A stretch of 64,000 nt of DNA from positions 1 to 64,000 of the forward strand of contig SUZO01000001.1 of the NCBI GenBank assembly GCA_015059805.1. Reading direction: 5' to 3'. Shown in pieces: positions 42,440-51,060 of the stretch. The stretch comes from Rikenellaceae bacterium. Its GTDB lineage: Bacteria > Bacteroidota > Bacteroidia > Bacteroidales > Rikenellaceae. Below the pieces are notes generated by a model that had not been told where the DNA came from, ran no database searches, and saw nothing but the letters and a program-made list of their open reading frames with translations. The position numbers and the translations under genes were made by a program. How positions within the stretch are numbered: position 1 is the stretch's first letter; the number at the start of each line of letters is the position of its first letter.

Positions 42440-43066
42440 CTACCACGTAAATCCAACATTGACACTAATACCTGTAGCGAGCAGAGGCACAAAGTACCAC
42501 GGCATGCCTACACCAACGTTAATAGCCTTGCCGTCCTTGAGTCGTACCATAGCTCCCACCTCAAGGTTGGTATATGTAGAGCCACCCCATTTGTTGAATT
42601 TACCCACCTGTTCTCCGCTCTTCTCTCTATAGACAACACCTGCCCAACCAGCCTTTGCTGCCAAATATGGGCTAACTCTGCGGTCTAAGATGTTGTAACG
42701 CAGATAGAGATATGCGGGCAGCATAATATACTGCTCGGTCTTATCCTTACTCGGCTGGAAATGGGCGCCTAAACCTATGCCGAGGTCAAGATATGGATTG
42801 AACGAGTAACCGTTGATAATATCTACACCATAGTGAGGCTTATCTATCAGCCACCCCTCGTCATCAAGAAATGCCCCAAAATCGGTAAAGGTAAAAGATG
42901 CGTTGCCGAAGTACCCCCTCTTGCCGTATCTGTAGTTTTTATTTGCCTTGTGTTGTTTTAGCGCCTCGCGCTTACTTGACTCTGTTAGGTCAAGCCCACT
43001 CTGCTGGGCAGTGGCACTGCTAAGAAGAGAGAGAATTAAAACTATAAAAATTGCACACTTTTTCAT
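42440..43066 (-). CDS. Outer-membrane beta-barrel-like protein
   Basis: 208 residues from 'MKKCAIFIVLILSLL', a signal peptide ending near 'SSATAQQ'; the frame extends to 43225 without a signal-like start, and 43072 is an alternative. Alternating aromatic and small residues ('NPYLDLGIGLGAHFQ', 'LPAYLYLRYNIL') and a terminal 'GISVNVGFTW' with a C-terminal aromatic residue suggest an 8- to 10-strand outer-membrane barrel. Specific function unknown. Confidence 0.7.
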   Translation of the reverse strand: MKKCAIFIVLILSLLSSATAQQSGLDLTESSKREALKQHKANKNYRYGKRGYFGNASFTFTDFGAFLDDEGWLIDKPHYGVDIINGYSFNPYLDLGIGLGAHFQPSKDKTEQYIMLPAYLYLRYNILDRRVSPYLAAKAGWAGVVYREKSGEQVGKFNKWGGSTYTNLEVGAMVRLKDGKAINVGVGMPWYFVPLLATGISVNVGFTW

Positions 43067-43166
43067 AAGCATAATATGTTTTGAAGTTATTACTACGGCA
43101 AGATAATAATTATTTTGGTAATTAACAACAGAAAATGGGTAAAATATATCCTTTTGTGGTTTATAG

Positions 43167-43197
43167 TTGGGAATTATGCAAATAATTCCTAACTTTG
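43167..43197 (+). promoter_or_regulatory. Promoter whose spacer is a perfect palindrome
   Basis: TTG (43167-43169), a 20-nt spacer and TAACTTTG (43190-43197). The spacer (43170-43189) is exactly an inverted repeat: GGAATTA, six-base TGCAAA, TAATTCC. This is the geometry of a repressor operator placed between the promoter boxes. Confidence 0.75.
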
Positions 43198-43234
43198 TGG
43201 GATTTTGATGATTAACATAAAACACAATATAGCT

Positions 43235-44152
43235 ATGGTAAAACCAACACTTTTAGTACTTGCTGCGGGCATGGGCTCGCGTTATGGTTCGCTTAAGCAG
43301 ATGGACGGTGTAGGTCCTAATGGCGAGGCGATTATTGATTATTCTGTCTATGATGCTATTCGCGCAGGATTTGGTAAGGTGGTCTTTGTTATCCGCCACT
43401 CTTTTGCCGAGGATTTTATCTCTGTCTTTAATGCTGAGCGCTTTGGCAGAAAGATTGAGGTTGAGTATGTATATCAGGAGCTTGACTATCTACCTGAGGG
43501 CTTTACAGTGCCAGAGGGTCGTGAGAAGCCATGGGGTACTAACCACGCCGTGATGATGGCTGCAAAGGCAATCAATACTCCTTTTGCTGTTATCAATGCA
43601 GATGACTTCTACGGTCAGAACGCTTACCAGGTTATCGGCAACTACCTGAGCACTCTTGCAGGTTCTACTGGCAAGTACTGCATGGTAGGCTACGAGGTAA
43701 ATAAGACCCTCTCGGAGAATGGAACAGTGTCACGTGGCGTATGTACAGTAGACGAGGCGGGCAATCTTACCTCTATGGTTGAGCGCACAAAGATTGAGCG
43801 CAATGCTGAGGGCACAATTGTCTTCCACGACCTTGGCGAGGATGTAGCTCTTGAGGAGAATACTCCAGTATCAATGAACCTCTTTGGCTTTACGCCAGAC
43901 TACTTCGCACACTCTGAGGCTGCCTTCTGTGAGTTCCTTGCTGCCGAGAGTACAAAGAGTAATCTTAAGGCTGAGTTCTTTATTCCGCTGATGGTAAACC
44001 GTCTTATTGGTGACGGCACAGCCACTATGAAGGTGCTTTCAACAACAGCTCAGTGGTTTGGCGTAACATATAAGGAGGATAAGCCACAGTTGATGGCAAA
44101 GATTGAGGCGCTGATTGAGGCGGGGGTATATCCACGCAACCTCTGGGAGTAA
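43235..44152 (+). CDS. Nucleotidyltransferase (sugar-phosphate type)
   Basis: 305 residues from 'MVKPTLLVLAAGMGSRYGSL'. The longer frame from 43205 begins too close to the promoter. The N-terminal 'LAAGMGSRYGSLKQMDGVG' is the nucleotide-binding loop of NTP-transferases that make NDP-sugars, and 'FAVINADDFYGQNAY' carries the metal-binding Asp. The exact sugar is unknown. It has a dedicated promoter with an operator-like palindrome, so it may respond to a specific signal. Confidence 0.8.
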   Translation: MVKPTLLVLAAGMGSRYGSLKQMDGVGPNGEAIIDYSVYDAIRAGFGKVVFVIRHSFAEDFISVFNAERFGRKIEVEYVYQELDYLPEGFTVPEGREKPWGTNHAVMMAAKAINTPFAVINADDFYGQNAYQVIGNYLSTLAGSTGKYCMVGYEVNKTLSENGTVSRGVCTVDEAGNLTSMVERTKIERNAEGTIVFHDLGEDVALEENTPVSMNLFGFTPDYFAHSEAAFCEFLAAESTKSNLKAEFFIPLMVNRLIGDGTATMKVLSTTAQWFGVTYKEDKPQLMAKIEALIEAGVYPRNLWE

Positions 44153-44174
44153 TTTTAAGTTTAATTTATAGCTC

Positions 44175-44279
44175 TTAGCCGTTGGCTATTGGCTTTAATA
44201 GTGTTTATAGCTTATAAATACTCATCCGCGCAGCGGATACCAGAAAAGCTAATGGCTAAAGGCTAAAAGCCAAAAGCAA
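44175..44279. repeat. Opposed heptamer arrays upstream of gltX
   Basis: Three heptamers TTAGCCG, TTGGCTA, TTGGCTT (44175-44195) face five of the opposite sense (44245-44279: AAAGCTA, ATGGCTA, AAGGCTA, AAAGCCA, AAAGCAA). An ATCCGC-gca-GCGGAT hairpin lies between them. The right array ends 6 nt before the gltX ATG, so the structure would lie in its 5' leader. Confidence 0.78.
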
Positions 44280-44285
44280 AAAAAT

Positions 44286-45818
44286 ATGAGAGAAGTTCGT
44301 GTTCGTTTTGCGCCGTCGCCAACAGGACCACTGCATATCGGTGGTGTGCGTACTGCGCTGTATAACTACCTTTTTGCTCGTCATCATGGTGGTAAGATGA
44401 TTCTTCGTATTGAGGATACCGACTCACAGCGTTTTGTGCCTGGTGCTGAGGAGTATATTATTGAGTCACTTAAGTGGTGTGGCATTGAGATTGACGAGGG
44501 TGTAGGCTATGGTGGTCCACACGCGCCATATCGTCAGTCTGAGCGCCGTGAGATTTACCTTAAGTATGCAAAGCAGCTTGTTGAGGCTGGTTGGGCGTAT
44601 TATGCCTTTGATACTGCCGAGGAGCTTGATGCTCTGCGCAAACAGTATGAGGAGCGCGGTGAGACCTTTGCTTATAACTTCAAGGTGCGCACAACCCTTC
44701 CAACATCCCTTAGCCTTACGGCAGAGGAGGTTGAGGCTCGCATTTCTCGTGGCGATATCTGGGTCATTCGCTTCAAGATGCCAGAGAATGAGACTGTGGC
44801 TATGCACGACCTTATTCGTGGCGATGTTGAGGTAAACACATCTACCCTTGACGATAAGGTGCTCTATAAGAGTGTTGATGCACTGCCAACATACCACCTT
44901 GCAAATATCGTTGACGACCATCTGATGGAGATTAGCCATGTTATTCGTGGTGAGGAGTGGTTGCCATCGCTGCCACTGCACTATCTGCTCTATCGCGCCT
45001 TTGGTTGGACAGATACCCAGCCAGAGTTTGCTCACCTGCCACTGCTTCTTAAGCCTACAGGTGGTGGTAAGCTCTCAAAGCGCGATGGCGATAAGATGGG
45101 CTTCCCAGTCTTCCCGCTCTACTGGGTATCTCCTACTGGCGAGACAGCGCACGGCTATCGTGAGGATGGATACTTTGCCGAGGCATTTATCAATATGCTA
45201 GCACTGCTGGGCTGGAATCCGGGTACTGAGCAGGAGATTTTCTCTATGCAGGAGCTTATAGACGCCTTCTCTCTTGAGCGCGTATCAAAGTCGGGCGCAC
45301 GCTTCCAGCCAGATAAGGCGAAGTGGTTTAATGCACAGTATATGCACCATAAGACAGATGCTGAGCTTGCCGATATTTATCAGCCAATTCTGCGCGAGCA
45401 CGGCATTGAGGTCTCAGACTCTGTGGCAGGCTTTGTTGCGGGCATTATGAAGGAGCGCGCTACATTTGCTTCCGAGTTGTGGGATTTGACCTCTTACTTC
45501 TTTGTTGCCCCTACAGAGTACGACGAGAAGCAGGTTAAGAAGTACTGGAAGGGAGAGAATCCTCGTATCCTTAGTGAGGTTCGTGAGGTACTTGCCTCTA
45601 TTGACGACTTTAGCAAGGAGAATACCGAGACTATTGTTCACGGCTGGATAGCCGAGAAGGGCTATGGTGTGGGTCAGGTGATGAACTCACTGCGCCTGGC
45701 ACTCGTTGGTGCAGGTAAGGGCCCTGGTATGTACGATGTTACAGCCTTCTTGGGTAAGGAGGAGTGTCTGAAGCGTATTGACGCTCTTATTGCAAATGTA
45801 AAACCTATTGATGCTTAA
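44286..45818 (+). CDS. gltX: Glutamyl-tRNA synthetase
   Basis: This 510-residue class I synthetase charges tRNA-Glu. The HIGH-type motif is in '[20 protein letters not shown]' and the KMSKS-type motif is 'KLSKRDG'. The C-terminal helical anticodon-binding part is full length. The stop codon overlaps the galM start (TAATG). A repeat-rich leader precedes it. Confidence 0.96.
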   Translation: MREVRVRFAPSPTGPLHIGGVRTALYNYLFARHHGGKMILRIEDTDSQRFVPGAEEYIIESLKWCGIEIDEGVGYGGPHAPYRQSERREIYLKYAKQLVEAGWAYYAFDTAEELDALRKQYEERGETFAYNFKVRTTLPTSLSLTAEEVEARISRGDIWVIRFKMPENETVAMHDLIRGDVEVNTSTLDDKVLYKSVDALPTYHLANIVDDHLMEISHVIRGEEWLPSLPLHYLLYRAFGWTDTQPEFAHLPLLLKPTGGGKLSKRDGDKMGFPVFPLYWVSPTGETAHGYREDGYFAEAFINMLALLGWNPGTEQEIFSMQELIDAFSLERVSKSGARFQPDKAKWFNAQYMHHKTDAELADIYQPILREHGIEVSDSVAGFVAGIMKERATFASELWDLTSYFFVAPTEYDEKQVKKYWKGENPRILSEVREVLASIDDFSKENTETIVHGWIAEKGYGVGQVMNSLRLALVGAGKGPGMYDVTAFLGKEECLKRIDALIANVKPIDA

Positions 45819-46870
45819 TGGAGATTCTGCAACATATCTGGGGAGCAACACCTGAGGGCGAGGCTATTGTAATCTATACACTCAAAAATAGCCTTGGCAG
45901 TGAAGTGCAGCTGAGTAATATCGGCGCGGGTATCGTGAGTGTTAAGTTTGCTGACCGTGAGGGAAATATTGCCGATGTGGTACTGGGTTATAAAGAGCCG
46001 ATGAGCTACTTTGGCGATGGCCCTTGTGCAGGAAAGACCGTTGGTCGCGTGGCAAACCGTATTGCTGGCGGACAGATGACTATCGAGGGTAAGGAGTATC
46101 ACCTTGAGGTCAATAATGGTCCAAACCACCTGCACGGAGGTACGAAGAACTTCTCAAACCGCCTCTGGGAGAGTTGTGTGGAGTATAACCGCGTGATTTT
46201 TACCCTTGTGTCGGAGGATGGCGACTGTGGCTATCCAGGCGAGGTTACCGCTCAAGTGGTCTACGACTTTGACGATGAGAATAACCTTGAGATTACCCTT
46301 ATGGCAAAGTCTGATGCCACTACACCAGTAAACCTCACAAACCACACTTACTGGAACCTCGCGGGCGAGAGTTCGGGTACTATCCTTGACCATACACTTA
46401 CTCTCAACTGCTCAAAGGCTCTTGAGATGAACGCAGTGCAGATTCCTACGGGTAAACTTTTAGATGTGGCAGGCACACCGCAGGATTTTACCTCTGCACG
46501 CCGTTTGGGTGACGACATTGCATCGGATTTTAACCATATCAGCGACTTTAGAGGCTACGATCACTTCTTTGTTGTGGATGGCTGGCAGAAGAATATTCTG
46601 GGCGAGGTGGGTACTCTTGCAGACCCGCGCTCTGGGCGCGCCGTTGAGATTCTCTCGTCACAGCCTGGCTGTATGGTCTATACTGGCAACTGGCTCTCTG
46701 GTGGCTGCCCAGTGACAAAGAGTGGCGCTCGCTACTCAGACTATGCTGGCGTGGCTATTGAGTGTCAGGGCTATCCCGATGCGGTTAATCAGCCAGATTT
46801 TCCGTCAATTTTGCTCCACGAGGGGGAGTTGTATTGCCAGAAGATAGTATTTAGATTACGCAATATCTAA
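45818..46870 (+). CDS. galM: Aldose 1-epimerase (galactose mutarotase)
   Basis: This 350-residue cytosolic enzyme interconverts alpha and beta anomers of aldoses. Motifs are 'GRVANRIAGGQMTIEGKEY', 'NNGPNHLHGG', 'TNHTYWNLAG' (catalytic His region) and 'GVAIECQGYPDAVN' (catalytic Glu). No signal peptide is present. It is translationally coupled to gltX with no metabolic connection, and ends at a strong terminator. Confidence 0.94.
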   Translation: MEILQHIWGATPEGEAIVIYTLKNSLGSEVQLSNIGAGIVSVKFADREGNIADVVLGYKEPMSYFGDGPCAGKTVGRVANRIAGGQMTIEGKEYHLEVNNGPNHLHGGTKNFSNRLWESCVEYNRVIFTLVSEDGDCGYPGEVTAQVVYDFDDENNLEITLMAKSDATTPVNLTNHTYWNLAGESSGTILDHTLTLNCSKALEMNAVQIPTGKLLDVAGTPQDFTSARRLGDDIASDFNHISDFRGYDHFFVVDGWQKNILGEVGTLADPRSGRAVEILSSQPGCMVYTGNWLSGGCPVTKSGARYSDYAGVAIECQGYPDAVNQPDFPSILLHEGELYCQKIVFRLRNI

Positions 46871-46874
46871 TAAT

Positions 46875-46901
46875 AAATCCCAGCAAAACCTGCTGGGATT
46901 T
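46875..46901. terminator. Bidirectional terminator after galM
   Basis: AAATCCCAGCA (46875-46885), a 5-nt loop and TGCTGGGATTT (46891-46901) followed by T residues, between convergent genes. Confidence 0.92.
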
Positions 46902-46909
46902 TTTATTGT

Positions 46910-47467
46910 CTATATTACTGTGCCGACTATCGTTACTGCAACCTGCACGGCGATAAATGCCGCTATGGCTTTCCAGCCGCTCACATTGCAACTTACAGCA
47001 AAGGCGTTGTAGTTCCAGATGTAGAACAGAATGAGGCAAATTAGACTCCAGATGCTGTAAATCATCATCGGCATTAGCGATGTAGGCTCTAATATTGCTC
47101 CGCTCTGCAGTGCGGCTACGCTCTCTAACATATTGTTCATAACCACTGGTAGCAGCATTGGCGCAATCATCATCAGCATAATAATCTGCGCAAAGGCTGT
47201 GGTGCCGAGGATGTCTATAATGCGGATTTTAGACTTTGAGAGTAACAATCCGCAGAGGTAGAGTAGCAGCGCGGGAACAACCCACCAAATAGTCTGCGCT
47301 CCAAGTACTTCCAAGAATGTTGCCTTTGCCATACCTATATGTATATAGCTGTCCTGAATTAGATTGCCACTGTAGAGCATAAGCGCCGAGGCGACGATAA
47401 ATAGATAGCCCATCACAAACGCCTTTGTGCCGGCGATGTAACGGAAAGGGTTAAAGAGTGCTTTCAT
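46910..47467 (-). CDS. Yip1-like polytopic membrane protein
   Basis: 185 residues from 'MKALFNPFRYIAGTKAFVMG', with five or so hydrophobic helices. The N-terminal NPF(R)YI motif and overall pattern resemble Yip1/YIP1-domain proteins, but the function in bacteria is unknown. It overlaps the DUF2089 gene by 17 nt and is the third gene of a three-gene operon. Confidence 0.65.
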   Translation of the reverse strand: MKALFNPFRYIAGTKAFVMGYLFIVASALMLYSGNLIQDSYIHIGMAKATFLEVLGAQTIWWVVPALLLYLCGLLLSKSKIRIIDILGTTAFAQIIMLMMIAPMLLPVVMNNMLESVAALQSGAILEPTSLMPMMIYSIWSLICLILFYIWNYNAFAVSCNVSGWKAIAAFIAVQVAVTIVGTVI

Positions 47468-47735
47468 AGTTTTGTAATTTAGAGATAATATCATCAAGGA
47501 TGTTGCGCACAGTAGGGTAGCTCAACCCCATATCCGCCGCCATCTGCTTTAGCGAGCCACTGCAACGGATAAAGGCAGTAACAAACTGCTGCTCCTCCGC
47601 CGTAAGGCGCAACAGAGGATGCACCTCAAACTCGCCACTTACTGTGGTCTCACACTCGGCGCAGTGCAAACTCTTTACACTCAACACCCCGCCACACGAC
47701 GGACATACGGTCGGAAAAATCTTTTTAGAACTCAT
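47451..47735 (-). CDS. DUF2089 family zinc-ribbon/HTH protein
   Basis: This 94-residue protein has an N-terminal zinc ribbon ('CPSCGGVLSVKSLHCAEC') and a C-terminal helix-turn-helix ('SLKQMAADMGLSYPTVRNIL'), the organisation of DUF2089. It is likely a DNA-binding regulator of its own operon. Its start codon overlaps the stop of the PH-like gene (ATGA), and its 3' end overlaps the membrane gene. Confidence 0.87.
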   Translation of the reverse strand: MSSKKIFPTVCPSCGGVLSVKSLHCAECETTVSGEFEVHPLLRLTAEEQQFVTAFIRCSGSLKQMAADMGLSYPTVRNILDDIISKLQNYESTL

Positions 47736-48193
47736 AACTCAATAGGAACTGATGAACTGATTATGTAATTTTTTGTCAAGGTCTTTATGTGGTAGAGATT
47801 CTCTAACTGCCCGCAATAGAGTCGGTATACACCGAACTTACTGTTGCGGAAAATACCAAACCAACCGAAAAAGCCGCCACTACCAAAGAGCCTTAACGAG
47901 CCACGAATCTCACTCCTCTCTACAGCACTAATCTCTGTAATATCACTCTTGAGAATTACTGTCTGCCCAATAGGGTGTGTGATTACTATTGACTTGTCAT
48001 CAACCAACAGATAACGCGGCATAGTCAGTAACACCCAAATCGCCAATAATATAAATATTGTATAGGTAACAATTACGGCAACCATCCCAGCACTCCATAC
48101 AGCAATCGCACCATACACCAACATCGCCACGAGTAAAATAGATGTCACCGTTCCCAACCTGCCAATAGCAAACTTTTCACAATGTATTTTCAT
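47732..48193 (-). CDS. Bacterial PH-like domain membrane protein
   Basis: 153 residues from 'MKIHCEKFAIGRLGTVTS'; the longer frame to 48256 runs over the promoter. Two transmembrane helices are followed by a bPH-type domain ('YLLVDDKSIVITHPIGQTV', 'DITEISAVERSEIRGSLRL'). Often such proteins affect membrane stress or regulator localisation. It is co-translated with the DUF2089 regulator. Confidence 0.65.
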   Translation of the reverse strand: MKIHCEKFAIGRLGTVTSILLVAMLVYGAIAVWSAGMVAVIVTYTIFILLAIWVLLTMPRYLLVDDKSIVITHPIGQTVILKSDITEISAVERSEIRGSLRLFGSGGFFGWFGIFRNSKFGVYRLYCGQLENLYHIKTLTKNYIISSSVPIEL

Positions 48194-48214
48194 ATTATTA
48201 AATCTTTTCTTCAA

Positions 48215-48245
48215 CAAAGTTAAAGACAATTTTAATAAAATGCAA
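48215..48245 (-). promoter_or_regulatory. Promoter of the PH/DUF2089/Yip1-like operon
   Basis: On the minus strand TTG (48245-48243), a 20-nt spacer and TAACTTTG (48222-48215), 21 nt from the start codon. Confidence 0.75.
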
Positions 48246-48262
48246 ATAAATTGCAAGAAAAA

Positions 48263-48285
48263 TGGAAGTTCGTGTTAAACTTCCA
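48263..48285 (-). terminator. Terminator overlapping the end of the preceding gene
   Basis: On the minus strand TGGAAGTT (48285-48278), a 7-nt loop and AACTTCCA (48270-48263) followed by T residues. The stem includes the last codons of the gene ending at 48275. Confidence 0.65.
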
Positions 48286-48775
48286 CCCATTTTTTGTCTT
48301 TGTATTGGTATTTTAGTGTGCCGCCCAGCCAGATGCCGTAGAGAAGAGTGTCTTTGGTGTCGGTGTAGGTAATCTCTACGCCAAAGCCGTGGCGAGTGCC
48401 AGAACTATGTTCGCCAATGAAGGTTACGCGCTCATCATTGTCGCGCGAGATAAGCAGGTGAACTTCGCTATCCTTCATTATGTAGCACCGCTCTATCTTG
48501 GCACTGCGGTAGAGCAAATCCACGCCATATTTTACTGTCGGCACATCGCTCTCAAGGTCCGAGTTGTGCCTATACTGTTCGTCAGCAATGCCGATAAGGA
48601 TATGGGAAAGAGGCAGGTAGACTGACGAAAACTCTATATCCCAGACGATTTGGCAGAAGCCTGTTATCTTCTCATCCTTAATAACTCCATAGGCGATGTA
48701 GTCGTGATACTCATATAGGTCGCTCATCGCGCGACAAGAGTTGCTGAAGAACTGTTTTCCGAAATGCTCTATCAT
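48275..48775 (-). CDS. Hypothetical protein with MORN-like C-terminus
   Basis: This 166-residue soluble protein has no signal peptide. The C-terminal part 'GEHSSGTRHGFGVEITYT' followed by 'LLYGIWLGGTLKYQ' resembles a MORN repeat, which is a beta-hairpin scaffold. I do not recognise the rest. Its upstream region to rnfA is filled by a cloverleaf element. Confidence 0.6.
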   Translation of the reverse strand: MIEHFGKQFFSNSCRAMSDLYEYHDYIAYGVIKDEKITGFCQIVWDIEFSSVYLPLSHILIGIADEQYRHNSDLESDVPTVKYGVDLLYRSAKIERCYIMKDSEVHLLISRDNDERVTFIGEHSSGTRHGFGVEITYTDTKDTLLYGIWLGGTLKYQYKDKKWVEV

Positions 48776-48823
48776 AGTTGTATTGTTTGGTTTCTGTTAT
48801 TAGCTTTCGCTTTTGAGTATATT

Positions 48824-49267
48824 CGGATTTAGGTTATCCATCGTAGATGGTACGATGAAAAACAGAGCCTAACACTCAAGCTCGCTTGATGGTGAATAGG
48901 CTCTGTTTTTTGTCGTAATAGCTGAAAGACTATTCTAAATCCGCATCAGAGATAAGCAAAACAAAGTTTACGGCATTCTGCCGTTTCCTCCTCGCGACTC
49001 GGCAAAGCCTGCGAGCAGTCTCTGCTCTCGTTCCGCAGCGTCGGTTTGCCAAGAGTTTTTTGCAGGAGTGGTTTTAATCTTTCTTGCGATGTTATTTGTG
49101 AGATGTTTTTTGGAATTTGGCGCGCAAACTCTGCAGTCACATAGCGCGGACTATTTGACAAAGAGGTTGTGCGACAAAAACTAAAAACAGCCACAAAGAA
49201 CGAAGTAAGGAGGGTTAAAACAACTCCTATGCTTTTTTCAAAAAGCGGGCAGTTCTGCGTAGCCGTA
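48824..49267 (-). repeat. Cloverleaf repeat element, copy 4 (long form), abutting the rnfA stop codon
   Basis: Outer stem CGGATTTAGG (48824-48833) with TCTAAATCCG (48934-48943, one G-T wobble). Arm a is CCATC-gta-GATGG, arm b AAAAACAGAGCC/GGCTCTGTTTTT with the loop variant TCAAGCTCGCTTGA, and arm c AATAG/CTATT with a larger loop. The long tail (48954-49252) is about 98% identical to that of copy 1. It ends CTGCGTAGCC just before the TAG stop at 49268-49270. Strand given as that of rnfA. It fills the gap between rnfA and the MORN-like gene. Confidence 0.86.
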
Positions 49268-49840
49268 CTACACCAGACCACTGAAGCCCATAAATGCCAT
49301 AGCGAGCAGGGCGGCGGTGATAAGTGCGATAGGCACGCCCTCAAATGCCTTAGGAACCTCCTCAAACTCAAGTCGCTCGCGCATACCGGCAAACAGAACG
49401 AGTGCCACGGCGAAGCCAAGGGCGGTAGATACGCTATATACAAGACCCTCAAGCAGTCCGTACTCCTTCTGCACCATCAGCAGTGCCACGCCAAGCACGG
49501 CGCAGTTTGTGGTAATGAGTGGCAGGAAGATACCCAGTGCCTGATAGAGTGATGGAGAGACCTTTTTAAGCACAATCTCCACCATCTGCACAAGGGCTGC
49601 GATGACGAGGATAAAGACTATGGTCTGCATAAACTCAATGCCCAGTGGTGCGAGGATATAGGTCTGTATAAGCCACACAACCACTGAAGAGAGAGCCATT
49701 ACGAATGTTACGGCAGCGCCCATACCCATACTTGTCTCTACCTTAGATGATACGCCGAGGAATGGGCAGATACCGAGGAACTGCGCAAGAACGACATTAT
49801 TGACAAATATCGCACCGATGATTATTGCAAAATACTCCAT
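49268..49840 (-). CDS. rnfA: Ion-translocating oxidoreductase subunit RnfA
   Basis: This 190-residue integral membrane subunit of Rnf, a complex that couples electron transfer from reduced ferredoxin to NAD+ with Na+ or H+ export. It has six helices and begins 'MEYFAIIIGAIFVNNVVLAQ'. RnfA and RnfE are homologous inverted-topology partners. It is the last gene of the operon and overlaps rnfE by 1 nt. Confidence 0.93.
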   Translation of the reverse strand: MEYFAIIIGAIFVNNVVLAQFLGICPFLGVSSKVETSMGMGAAVTFVMALSSVVVWLIQTYILAPLGIEFMQTIVFILVIAALVQMVEIVLKKVSPSLYQALGIFLPLITTNCAVLGVALLMVQKEYGLLEGLVYSVSTALGFAVALVLFAGMRERLEFEEVPKAFEGVPIALITAALLAMAFMGFSGLV

Positions 49841-50430
49841 TACTTCTTCAGATATTTGTTAAACAACACCATTAAGAATCCCAGCACGAGGAATGCTCCT
49901 GGGGCAAGGACAAAGACAAGTGGCATATAGTCGCTAATGCCGAGGCTCAGCCCGAAAATAGAGCCGCTACCCAGAATCTCACGCACAGCACCAATAACTG
50001 TCAGCGAGAGGGTAAAGCCAAGACCTATACCTACGCCATCAAGAGCTGAGTCAAGAACGCCATTCTTTGATGCGAATGCCTCTGCGCGACCAAGTATAAT
50101 ACAGTTTACCACAATAAGCGGAATAAACACGCCCAGTGCCGCATAGAGTGACGGAACATACGCCTGCATAAGCATCTCAATAACGGTCACAAACGAAGCG
50201 ATGACAACGATAAATGCAGGGATGCGCACCTTATCTGGGATAAGGTTTTTAATCATCGCAATAACGACATTTGACATAATCAGCACCGCCATTGTTGCCA
50301 CGCCCATACCAAGGCCGTTAATAGCGCTTGTTGTTGTGCCAAGTGTAGGGCACATACCCAGAACCAGAACAAATGTTGGGTTCTCCTTTATCAGACCCTT
50401 CCAAACAAGGGATAGACGATTGTTACTCAT
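49840..50430 (-). CDS. rnfE: Ion-translocating oxidoreductase subunit RnfE
   Basis: This 196-residue six-helix membrane subunit begins 'MSNNRLSLVWKGLIKENPTF', with the family's 'VLVLGMCPTLGTTTSAINGL' motif. It forms the membrane core with RnfA. It overlaps rnfG by 8 nt. Confidence 0.93.
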   Translation of the reverse strand: MSNNRLSLVWKGLIKENPTFVLVLGMCPTLGTTTSAINGLGMGVATMAVLIMSNVVIAMIKNLIPDKVRIPAFIVVIASFVTVIEMLMQAYVPSLYAALGVFIPLIVVNCIILGRAEAFASKNGVLDSALDGVGIGLGFTLSLTVIGAVREILGSGSIFGLSLGISDYMPLVFVLAPGAFLVLGFLMVLFNKYLKK

Positions 50431-51049
50431 TCTGACCTCCTTTCTCTGTTTGTTGTGAAGCTCCTGTTGCTACATCGCCAGCAGTACTCTGCCAGCCGCA
50501 AGCCACCTTAAATGCCTCGTATGCTACAGCTACCGCCTCTGTATATGCTCTGGATGAGATTGTTGCAGCTGTAAGTGCATCAACGTCTCCACCATCCTTT
50601 TTTACAGTAAGGTTTACCTTGCCCGCATTCTTGCCTACAAGAGAGCTATGCAGAGCATTACCCTGGTCAGCCATCTTTGTACCAAGACCTGGGGTCTCCT
50701 TCTGCTCCAGAACGTTGATATTTACAATATTACCCTCGGTGTCAAAGCCCACCATAAGGCGAATAGCACCTCCGAAACCATTTTTAGAGATACTCTCAAT
50801 AGCGTAGCCTACTGCCTTATCAGCAACTGTCGCTGTATGTGCAACGATTGGCAGAGCGTTTACCTCAATAGTCTGCTTTGTTGTAGCCTCAAACTCTGGG
50901 AGCACCTGCTTAAGGGCGTTGTTTACCGCCGCCTCCTTTGCCTGAGCGATAGGCTCCTTTGTGATAAGATATACTCCACCAACGGCAGCAGATGAGAGTA
51001 GGGTGATGGTAAAGAGTACCAAGACCATGTTTTTCAATGAACTTTCCAT
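50423..51049 (-). CDS. rnfG: Ion-translocating oxidoreductase subunit RnfG
   Basis: This 208-residue protein has one N-terminal membrane helix and a periplasmic FMN-binding domain. FMN is attached covalently to the Thr of 'DALTAATISSRA', which fits the S/T-x-A-T flavinylation motif used by ApbE. The substrate-side ferredoxin-NAD electron path passes through this flavin. Confidence 0.93.
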   Translation of the reverse strand: MESSLKNMVLVLFTITLLSSAAVGGVYLITKEPIAQAKEAAVNNALKQVLPEFEATTKQTIEVNALPIVAHTATVADKAVGYAIESISKNGFGGAIRLMVGFDTEGNIVNINVLEQKETPGLGTKMADQGNALHSSLVGKNAGKVNLTVKKDGGDVDALTAATISSRAYTEAVAVAYEAFKVACGWQSTAGDVATGASQQTEKGGQNE

Positions 51050-51060
51050 ATACCCCCTCC

